IMG/VR virus record: IMGVR_UViG_3300027970_000889 | Span: 1-39,612 of that record | DNA length: 39,612 nt | Strand: one strand, 5' to 3' | Origin: a virus | Shown here: positions 15,723 to 22,020 of the stretch, in pieces | Position numbering within the stretch: the stretch's first letter is position 1 | How the letters are laid out: each line of letters begins with the position of its first letter | The notes under the pieces: generated by a model | The model's database searches: none | What the model was told of the DNA's origin: nothing | What the model saw: only the letters and a program-made list of their open reading frames with translations | Program-made: the position numbers and the translations under genes

Positions 15723-15731
15723 GTATTTATC
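15723..15731 (-). promoter_or_regulatory. Putative late promoter box GATAAATAC before folE
   Basis: Minus-strand GATAAATAC, identical to the copies at 27516-27524 and 36634-36642. It lies immediately upstream of the folE leader hairpin and downstream of the histone-like gene. Confidence 0.5.
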
Positions 15732-15735
15732 ACGA

Positions 15736-15933
15736 TTACTTAGCTTTAGCTTTTTCTTCAGCACGTGCGGCTTTCTCTGCTGTAATTTCATTACGGCGTG
15801 CCTTAACTGCTTTAGCTAACTCGGCTAGTGCCTTACGGGCACGTGTACCAGCGGCTGCATTGCCTTTGTTAAATTTGTCGTTCTCACTATTGTATGCTTC
15901 TAAACTTGTTTCGATATCATTTTGTGCGCTCAT
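15736..15933 (-). CDS. Histone-H1-like (Hc1-type) small basic protein
   Basis: A 65-residue protein, MSAQNDIETSLEAYNSENDK at the start, then an Ala/Lys/Arg-rich tail with GTRARKALAELAKAVKARRN and EKAARAEEKAKAK. This composition and the R-x-RKAL-x-EL-x-K pattern match small histone-H1-like proteins of marine T4-like phages. It probably binds phage or host DNA without sequence preference. Overlaps the upstream gene by 4 bases. Confidence 0.72.
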   Translation of the reverse strand: MSAQNDIETSLEAYNSENDKFNKGNAAAGTRARKALAELAKAVKARRNEITAEKAARAEEKAKAK

Positions 15934-16124
15934 TGTTTTTCCTTTATTAATTTGCGTTTTGCTTTTGGTACTTCTACCGAGTTGAGTGCTTCTCGCACTT
16001 CTTTTAATAATGCGTCATCATCCCATTCTAACATAGTTTTGCCGTCAGGAAAAGTAGTTACGGTCAAATGATTACCTTTAACTACTGTTGGTTCTGTAAT
16101 TTCTTTTTTCTTGCGAGTTGCCAT
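15930..16124 (-). CDS. Small hypothetical protein, 64 aa
   Basis: 64 residues, with basic ends (MATRKKKEITEP and KAKRKLIKEKQ) around a strand-rich core VVKGNHLTVTTFPDGKTMLEW followed by an acidic helix. The charge pattern suggests a nucleic-acid or protein-binding peptide. No family recognised. It sits between the BI-1 membrane gene and the histone-like gene. Confidence 0.65.
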   Translation of the reverse strand: MATRKKKEITEPTVVKGNHLTVTTFPDGKTMLEWDDDALLKEVREALNSVEVPKAKRKLIKEKQ

Positions 16125-16126
16125 GA

Positions 16127-16816
16127 TTATTTCCTATCACCAAAAATTTGTAATAGATTAATAAACAAGTTAATAAAGTCCATATACAGCGTCAATGCCC
16201 CACGTACTTCTGCAACATCACTGGCTTGTACACTTAGTTCTTCACGGATCTTTTGTGTGTCATAGGCAGTTAAGCCAAGAAAGATGATAATAGCTAATGC
16301 TGATATTACCATTTGCATCACGGTACTTCCAATAAAGATATTAACAATACTAGCAATGATAATAGCAATCAATCCTACAAACATAAACTTTCCAACACTA
16401 TCTAAACTTTGTTTAGTAAAGTAACCATATCCACTCATAACACCAAACAGTATTGCCGCACCCATAAATGCTGACACAATACTACCCATAGTGAATACAG
16501 CAAAGATTGTAGCAAAGCTTAATCCCATCAATGCCGCAAAGCCATGCAAGCATAACTGTGCAGTACCTTTACTAGGATTATTTCCTAGGATCATAGCAAT
16601 ACCAAAAATTGCTACTAATGGTGAAAAGATTACAATCCATTTCATTACGCCTGTAAAAAAGAATGCCAGCAACTCTGGGCTTGTGCCTACAAAGTAACTA
16701 ACAATCATTGATACAATAACAGCAATACTCATATGTCCGTAAACTCGACCCATTGCTGAGTTTACCTCGCTTGCCGAACGATACGACATTTCATTTTCAT
16801 AAGTTGTTTCAAACAT
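16127..16816 (-). CDS. Bax inhibitor-1 / YccA-family membrane protein
   Basis: A 229-residue protein with about seven membrane-spanning segments and family signatures near the end: LGLTAYDTQKI and ALTLYMDFINLFINLL(QIFG). The N-terminal MFETTYENEMSYRSASEVN and SAMGRVYGHMSIAV also match bacterial BI-1 (YccA/YbhL) proteins. In Escherichia coli, YccA binds and restrains the membrane protease FtsH; human BI-1 acts on calcium leakage and cell death. A phage copy could protect phage proteins from FtsH or delay membrane failure. Separated by 12 bases from the upstream glycosyltransferase. Confidence 0.92.
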   Translation of the reverse strand: MFETTYENEMSYRSASEVNSAMGRVYGHMSIAVIVSMIVSYFVGTSPELLAFFFTGVMKWIVIFSPLVAIFGIAMILGNNPSKGTAQLCLHGFAALMGLSFATIFAVFTMGSIVSAFMGAAILFGVMSGYGYFTKQSLDSVGKFMFVGLIAIIIASIVNIFIGSTVMQMVISALAIIIFLGLTAYDTQKIREELSVQASDVAEVRGALTLYMDFINLFINLLQIFGDRK

Positions 16817-16828
16817 AATAGTCTCCTT

Positions 16829-18028
16829 TTAGTATTTACTCTCTCTGGTATGTTTGCGATAGTCTGTGTCCATACGCAACCATTGTTGTCCATTACCCTC
16901 TAGAATATCACAGATTCTATCAATAGTACCATCAGTCCAATCACTGATTTTACCTTGATTTACATGCGGCTGATGTAACATATTATACAATTTAATTGTT
17001 GCATCTTCAACACTCCAGGGTGTATATAGTCTTGTATAATCATTCGCAAATGTTTCTGGGAAACTGCGATATGCCGGATACAATACATTACAACCCAATG
17101 CATCTGCTTCACTAACTGTATTACTTACCCAGTCTTGTAAAGCACAGTTAAACAATACTCTAGTATCATTTAATAACTCATAGTATGCGTTTTTATCTAG
17201 GTCTTCGTGTACTTTTAACAAACCACGATTTTGCATATCTTGTGTACGCTTCATATAACTATCGTTATTGCTTTTCAATTTACTACCACTAAACACACAG
17301 AACTCTACACTACGATATACACCATGACGATCCTTCATACCATAACGGTTAAAGAATTCTTCAATCACATCCATATAGAAATCAGGTTGTTTTTCTTGAT
17401 CCCAACGTGCTGAGAATGCAATACGCATCTTTCGTTCATCAAAAGGCTTGATGTTATTATTGATACGACCTCGTACTTCTTCTTTACCAAATGCTAAGCC
17501 TGAGATATTGTAGATCGGAGCACGCCAACCCGCAATCTTCATATGCATTACCATTTCTTCATTACTAGCAAGTACACCATCAGCGAATGAATCAACCATC
17601 TTCTCATAGTGACCCATGAATTCACTCATACCCCATACGTGTACGAAATCATCAGGATCAATACTTTGTGCTAGACAGCGAACAAAAATCTTAGGACGAC
17701 TTGTGATCGGAATCTGTTTCATAATGTAAGGCAATGACTCAATTCCGGGCTGAAACATATCTTCAAAATAAACTATATCACCTGCGCCTACATCGCCTTG
17801 CTTCATCATCTTAACAAGATTCATAAGTTGACTCATACCAAAGTATGTGCGACCATGTGCATCCAACACTTGTCCCGTAACGATAGCTTGGTCATTACTT
17901 AATGTTTCGCCCGGGACAATAACATAGTTAATGCCCCTACGTTTAAATACACTTTCATTCCAGTCTTGCAACTGTAATGTGTATCGTGCTTTGTAAGGCT
18001 CTAGGCCCATGTAAAATAGTTTATGCAT
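16829..18028 (-). CDS. GT-B-type glycosyltransferase
   Basis: A 399-residue protein. The C-terminal half has the donor-domain strand IAFSARWDQEKQPDFYMDVI and SNTVSEADALGCNVLYP, a variant of the family-1/GT4 E-x7-E region. The N-terminal half (GDIVYFEDMFQPG, PKIFVRCLAQS) forms an acceptor-type Rossmann domain. It overlaps the nucleotidyltransferase-cupin gene by 8 bases, so the two probably supply donor and transferase of one pathway. Substrate unknown. Confidence 0.82.
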   Translation of the reverse strand: MHKLFYMGLEPYKARYTLQLQDWNESVFKRRGINYVIVPGETLSNDQAIVTGQVLDAHGRTYFGMSQLMNLVKMMKQGDVGAGDIVYFEDMFQPGIESLPYIMKQIPITSRPKIFVRCLAQSIDPDDFVHVWGMSEFMGHYEKMVDSFADGVLASNEEMVMHMKIAGWRAPIYNISGLAFGKEEVRGRINNNIKPFDERKMRIAFSARWDQEKQPDFYMDVIEEFFNRYGMKDRHGVYRSVEFCVFSGSKLKSNNDSYMKRTQDMQNRGLLKVHEDLDKNAYYELLNDTRVLFNCALQDWVSNTVSEADALGCNVLYPAYRSFPETFANDYTRLYTPWSVEDATIKLYNMLHQPHVNQGKISDWTDGTIDRICDILEGNGQQWLRMDTDYRKHTRESKY

Positions 18029-18782
18029 TTTGTCGTTTGATATCTTCTTCTACACATTTCTTACCATATTGAATCTCAACGATTTTACAAGGTTTACTAA
18101 ATGTGTTAGTTAACTGATGCCACTCATCAGGTTTAATAGTAATTGTATCATGTTTAGTTAGAATTGTCTCGGTCAATTCACCCGTTTCGGCATATCTACG
18201 TATCTTACACTTACCTTCAGTAACGATCCAGTGTTCACTACGTTTGGCATGTTTTTGCATACTAAGAGATTGTTTTGGTTCTACTGTAAGTTCTTTTACT
18301 TTAGTACCATCTACCTCATGCAATACACGATAGTATCCCCACTCACGTTCTGTTTTGGGTGCTTTCCAAGTGTCGAGAATCCAACTACTAGAATTTACCT
18401 TGTCTTCTCCGCCTACACCAAAAACGAATTCAATGTTATTATCATCGATATCCATTTCTGGAATGTTGTCACTGGTTCTATCACCACCATTAGCAAACAC
18501 AATAGTTGCTTCCGGATAGTTTTCTCTGATTTGTCTAATAGCATCTTTGGCAGTGTCATCACTATCATCAAATAACAATAATGCATTAGGTGTGTCTAAT
18601 GCTGAAGTTACTGCTACTCGCTCACCTAATGGCAAGAATGGTCTACCTTTTTTGCGAGATAACCAAGCATCGCTATTAAGTCCGATGACTAACATATCTC
18701 CTAATTTTTTAGCCGCATTAATGTATGCGATATGTCCGCTGTGTAGTGGATCAAATCCACCTGTAATTAATACTACTTTCAT
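18021..18782 (-). CDS. Fused cytidylyltransferase and mannose-phosphate-isomerase-type cupin
   Basis: The ATG at 18780-18782 makes an ATGA overlap with the preceding gene. Of 253 residues, 1-140 are an RfaE-C/TagD-like nucleotidyltransferase: GGFDPLHSGH (8-17), NSSSWIL near 135. From about 150 a cupin follows with the type II phosphomannose isomerase pattern: WGYYRVLHE, KVKELTVEP, LSMQKHAKRSEHWIVTEG, KPDEWHQLTN, metal-binding His residues included. So one chain activates a sugar or polyol phosphate and isomerises or senses a sugar phosphate. Upstream partner of a glycosyltransferase. Confidence 0.87.
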   Translation of the reverse strand: MKVVLITGGFDPLHSGHIAYINAAKKLGDMLVIGLNSDAWLSRKKGRPFLPLGERVAVTSALDTPNALLLFDDSDDTAKDAIRQIRENYPEATIVFANGGDRTSDNIPEMDIDDNNIEFVFGVGGEDKVNSSSWILDTWKAPKTEREWGYYRVLHEVDGTKVKELTVEPKQSLSMQKHAKRSEHWIVTEGKCKIRRYAETGELTETILTKHDTITIKPDEWHQLTNTFSKPCKIVEIQYGKKCVEEDIKRQNA

Positions 18783-18982
18783 GGGCGCATATCCTCTGCC
18801 CACTGATCCTTAGCCCATTTACCTGTACAGGCTTTGCTATATTGACGATATGCAAAAACACGCATATCATATAGTGTTGCCTCATCGTATTTGTATCCAT
18901 AGTCCTGACAGAAAGCTAGATAGCCTTCTAGGTCCTCAAACAGTTGTTGAACACGTGGATTAGATTGTTGTTGTTTTGCCAT
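18779..18982 (-). CDS. Small conserved hypothetical protein, 67 aa
   Basis: The true start is taken as MAKQQQSNPRVQQLFEDL at 18980-18982; the longer frame would overlap the previous gene by over 130 bases with unlike composition. The 67 residues are helical: YLAFCQDYGYKYDEATLYDM and KWAKDQWAEDMRP. A frequent small T4-like phage family in my recollection, function unknown. Confidence 0.7.
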   Translation of the reverse strand: MAKQQQSNPRVQQLFEDLEGYLAFCQDYGYKYDEATLYDMRVFAYRQYSKACTGKWAKDQWAEDMRP

Positions 18983-18995
18983 TTTAATAATTCCT

Positions 18996-19451
18996 TTAAA
19001 TAGCGATTGAAAGAGAGGGTTTATAAGTATTGTAAACAATCGTAGCACCGTTTTCATTATCTTCCGATACTTGAATAACGATATTACGATCTGGATATCG
19101 AGTTGCGATAACATCATAGAGGTCATCACTAATCATTTCACAACTTTTGTAATCCAATTGAAGAATGCCTTGAGAATATTGATTCTCTAACCATCTTTTG
19201 AATTGAATAAACTCAATATCACGGTCGTTGTGAAATACTTCAATAGACACTTCAAAGTGAAAGATGTGTCTATGCGGAGTTGCTAGAAAGCTAACATCAT
19301 ACTCATCACCTGTTGCCAAGTTAGGGTCTGTTGCTGCCGCTGGGTATTTATGAATACCTTCTTTTTGAAAACGCACAAAAATTGTACGTACTGCTTTGTC
19401 TTTAATTCGCTGACGTTTTTCAGCTAGTGCTTGTATATGTTGTTCGTTCAT
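18996..19451 (-). CDS. Putative T-fold (PTPS-like) protein lacking the catalytic Cys
   Basis: A 151-residue protein I do not know by name. Its motifs line up in the order of the QueD/PTPS T-fold: EGIHKYP (31-37), PHRHIFHFEV (59-68), RDIEFIQFKRWL (77-88, compare the DF-x-x-LK of QueD), SCEMISDDLY (103-112) and VSEDNENGA (128-136, compare the conserved V-x-Et). His 34, His 60 and His 62 could be the zinc ligands. No Cys lies at the catalytic place. It sits three genes from the DpdA-like transglycosylase, which favours a pterin or deazaguanine role, but this is inference from motif order. Confidence 0.62.
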   Translation of the reverse strand: MNEQHIQALAEKRQRIKDKAVRTIFVRFQKEGIHKYPAAATDPNLATGDEYDVSFLATPHRHIFHFEVSIEVFHNDRDIEFIQFKRWLENQYSQGILQLDYKSCEMISDDLYDVIATRYPDRNIVIQVSEDNENGATIVYNTYKPSLSIAI

Positions 19452-19660
19452 CTATCATCTCCTAAGTCTACCGTGTTATGGTCATGATCCCATTGCACTC
19501 TATTCATTAATCGCAAATCAGTAAAATATTTATCCTTAGTTTCTTTTAACTCGGATATTTTTTTAATATCTGTTGATCCGTTTTTTTCTAATTGAAAAAT
19601 TTGATTGTCTAATAATCTAATTGATTCTTCTAGTGTTTTAATACGATTTTTATATGGCAT
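19448..19660 (-). CDS. Small coiled-coil protein, 70 aa
   Basis: 70 residues, mostly helix with leucine/isoleucine heptads (RIKTLEESIRLLDNQIFQLE, KISELKETKDKYF) and a short polar tail WDHDHNTVDLGDDR. Overlaps the next gene by 4 bases and is one base from the transglycosylase gene. Function unknown. Confidence 0.65.
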   Translation of the reverse strand: MPYKNRIKTLEESIRLLDNQIFQLEKNGSTDIKKISELKETKDKYFTDLRLMNRVQWDHDHNTVDLGDDR

Positions 19661-19661
19661 A

Positions 19662-21212
19662 TTATTCTCCTAATATTTTAGAAATTTCATCATCGCTATC
19701 TTCAATGACTTCTTCGAACTCTGGTTCGTCTTGTACATCAAACAATTCATCAAACATTGTTAGTGCATTCATAGTTTTCTTACCACTAATACCTTGACTA
19801 CCTGATTGAAATTGCATCCACAATCTACTGTTTTGATTAATTAAATCAATAGATTCCTGTTTTGTTTTCTTACTGAAAATTTCATCAATCACATCTTTAA
19901 ACAAAACACGTTCAAATTGTTCATTCATCAACATCTTAGGTACAACGCCCCTTTCATATTGACGATTAGCTTCCTGCACAGCGTTCATATGCATCCATAC
20001 ATTATGACTTTGAATCAATGTATAACTCAACGTATCCCAGCTTGTTTTAGTTTCTTTACCATGTTGACCAATGAATCCTTGACCTCTATAGCACAAGTCC
20101 TTAAGTAACAGTTTATCAGTTACTGGACTGTCTGTAAAGACTTTATGGATGCCTTCAGCTAGTACAGCATCACGATATTTACGATTATCATTAGCATAAC
20201 TTTTCTTTTCAGCAGTCTTTTCCATACTGTATGACCATTTTTTATTATGCTCAATACTTGTATTAAAATATGCTAAACCTTTAGCCGCACTAAAGAATGG
20301 GCTTGCACAGTCAAATGTAATTTGTAGTTTAGGGTTATGATACTTGCGAATAGCTTTCTGAATATCAGTAAACAATACAGCATACTCTAAGATACTTGTA
20401 CCCAAACAGTGAATCAAATCGTGTTTACCTTCTACCAGTAAACCATCATAGATAATATCAACCATTCGTGTTAGCATCAAATGAACATCAATCTTATTCT
20501 GACCACCGAATGCCCAACCATTAAAATGATTGTCTGGATACTGATTTGGATCACAATACTTTTTCATTTCAGCATACCAATCGTCACTTTGTTTATGTGT
20601 ACGACCTTGTAATACATTTAAAAACTTACATTTACCATTACGATTCTTAATGAAGTATTCGTTATTGATATGGGTAGCACTAATAGCTTCTTCAATAGTA
20701 CTGATACCGTGAAGACTGACACCATTCTTATCTTTCATATGAAAGGTAGTTAATGATTGTGAAGGAATATCAAGGACCATACCATAGTCCATATATGTAT
20801 CCATCCAGTTCAACACCGCTTTACGCTTTATCATAGCTTTAGGGCAGTTAGGATCTTTCCAATCAGCAGGCCATTGACCTTTAAGAATCTGAAATCCACC
20901 ACTGTCACCTAACATAAACGTGCCAGATTCACGTTCTCTAATGATACTTTCACTAGGATCGTTTTTAGTAGTATCTAAGTTTGCGTGACCAGCACTGTAC
21001 AAGCCCCATTTGTAATAATAGAGACCTTCACTACTATTTAAGAAGTTTAGTTTTTCTACATCACCATTAAATTGTGCAGGGATACGTGCAGGATCAAAGT
21101 ACTGTTCACCTTTACGTTGTTTACCCAAGCCAGCAATATAAAAACTACTGACTGCAGGTAAGAACAATGCCCAATCAGGGTTTTGTTTTTGTGATAGATT
21201 GTCTTGTTCCAT
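19662..21212 (-). CDS. dpdA: DpdA-like DNA-guanine transglycosylase (TGT superfamily)
   Basis: A 516-residue protein with the TIM-barrel signature of tRNA-guanine transglycosylases: GDSGGFQILKG (102-112, Asp 103 matches the general base), LNVLQGRTHKQS (198-209), WAFGGQ (233-238), FDCASP with Asp 301 at the place of the nucleophile, and SHNVWMHM with His 403 at a zinc-ligand place. Only one Cys (374) remains of the usual zinc cluster, unlike bacterial Tgt. DpdA enzymes replace guanine in phage DNA with a 7-deazaguanine; FolE, QueD and QueE in this window provide the base. An acidic tail (EFEEVIEDSDDE) ends the protein. Tgt for tRNA is less likely given the length and neighbours (clamp, polymerase). 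Confidence 0.82.
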   Translation of the reverse strand: MEQDNLSQKQNPDWALFLPAVSSFYIAGLGKQRKGEQYFDPARIPAQFNGDVEKLNFLNSSEGLYYYKWGLYSAGHANLDTTKNDPSESIIRERESGTFMLGDSGGFQILKGQWPADWKDPNCPKAMIKRKAVLNWMDTYMDYGMVLDIPSQSLTTFHMKDKNGVSLHGISTIEEAISATHINNEYFIKNRNGKCKFLNVLQGRTHKQSDDWYAEMKKYCDPNQYPDNHFNGWAFGGQNKIDVHLMLTRMVDIIYDGLLVEGKHDLIHCLGTSILEYAVLFTDIQKAIRKYHNPKLQITFDCASPFFSAAKGLAYFNTSIEHNKKWSYSMEKTAEKKSYANDNRKYRDAVLAEGIHKVFTDSPVTDKLLLKDLCYRGQGFIGQHGKETKTSWDTLSYTLIQSHNVWMHMNAVQEANRQYERGVVPKMLMNEQFERVLFKDVIDEIFSKKTKQESIDLINQNSRLWMQFQSGSQGISGKKTMNALTMFDELFDVQDEPEFEEVIEDSDDEISKILGE

Positions 21213-21943
21213 TATTTTGCGTTAGCTGGCAATAGATATGTATATGTAGCCAGACCTGAATCTACTGTAATCTCAGTAGCACCTGCATCAGCAATACGAA
21301 CTTTCTTGTCACCCGGCAAGTCCATAATAGCTAAGAACACTTTAACTGGCCAATTCCAAGCTTTGTTTAATGAACCAGTAACACCCGGTTGAAATACAAA
21401 GTTACCACTGTGAGTTGATGGATCACCAAAGTTAACCTTCAAGTCACCATTAACTGTTGTGAATGTAAAATGTTCTTCTTCACTATTAGCACTTGCTTGT
21501 TTCTTTAGTCGTTGAATGCCTGCGATAGTAGGCTCAAACTCAACATTCCAAGTAGTACCCTTGAATGTAACACTTTTAACTTTTTCTTCAACGATTGATT
21601 TAGTCATCAAGCGATAGTCATTAACAAATGAACCGTCTTTTGTTTCAAAGTGAATAGTACTAGGTACATCAACACCATCACGATTAGTGCGTAATACAGA
21701 AATTTTAGCGTGTTCATCGTAGTCATCAAAACCTAGAATAGTTTTGAGTTTAGTTAAGTTAGGCATACCGAACACACCGATGAAATCAGCTATTGGGCTA
21801 TTCAATACTCCTGATACAATAACAGTTTTCTTTTCTGAAATTGCGTTGATAGTTGTCTCGGTATCAGTACCTGAAACTTTAATTAAGTCTACATCACCTA
21901 GACCGTTTGTGTGTGTAATTAAATCTTGTAAATAATCTTTCAT
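21212..21943 (-). CDS. 45: Sliding clamp (gp45 type)
   Basis: A 243-residue processivity clamp, close to T4 gp45 (228). Gene order (clamp beside polymerase), size and segments such as VIVSGVLNSPIADFIGVFGM, LKTILGFDDYDEHAKI and a C-terminal DSGLATYTYLLP fit the family. As a trimer it would hold the polymerase on DNA and, with late sigma proteins, activate late promoters. It has its own promoter and an AAAGGA ribosome site, and shares one base with the transglycosylase gene after it. Confidence 0.88.
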   Translation of the reverse strand: MKDYLQDLITHTNGLGDVDLIKVSGTDTETTINAISEKKTVIVSGVLNSPIADFIGVFGMPNLTKLKTILGFDDYDEHAKISVLRTNRDGVDVPSTIHFETKDGSFVNDYRLMTKSIVEEKVKSVTFKGTTWNVEFEPTIAGIQRLKKQASANSEEEHFTFTTVNGDLKVNFGDPSTHSGNFVFQPGVTGSLNKAWNWPVKVFLAIMDLPGDKKVRIADAGATEITVDSGLATYTYLLPANAK

Positions 21944-21984
21944 GTTTTTCCTTTGTATACCTATTTAGGCAGTTTATGTTGTAT

Positions 21985-22013
21985 ATTATATTATATTTTA
22001 TTGCGTAATGCAA
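21985..22013 (-). promoter_or_regulatory. Sigma-70 promoter before the clamp gene
   Basis: Minus strand TTGCAT (22008-22013), 17-base spacer, TATAAT (21985-21990); a second overlapping TATAAT (21990-21995) could use TTGCTA at 22014-22019 with 18 bases. Predicted start near 21978, leader about 35 bases, ribosome site AAAGGA at 21949-21954. Confidence 0.7.
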
Positions 22014-22020
22014 TAGCAAT

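Noticed and set aside
18980-19129. N-terminal extension of the 67-residue gene at 18779-18982
   Set aside because: The extra 49 residues overlap the previous gene and look unlike it; the MAKQQQ start fits the normal gene spacing.
19662-21212. Ordinary bacterial tRNA-guanine transglycosylase
   Set aside because: Length is well above Tgt, the zinc cysteines are mostly missing, and the neighbours are replication genes; DpdA-like fits better, though it is not proven.
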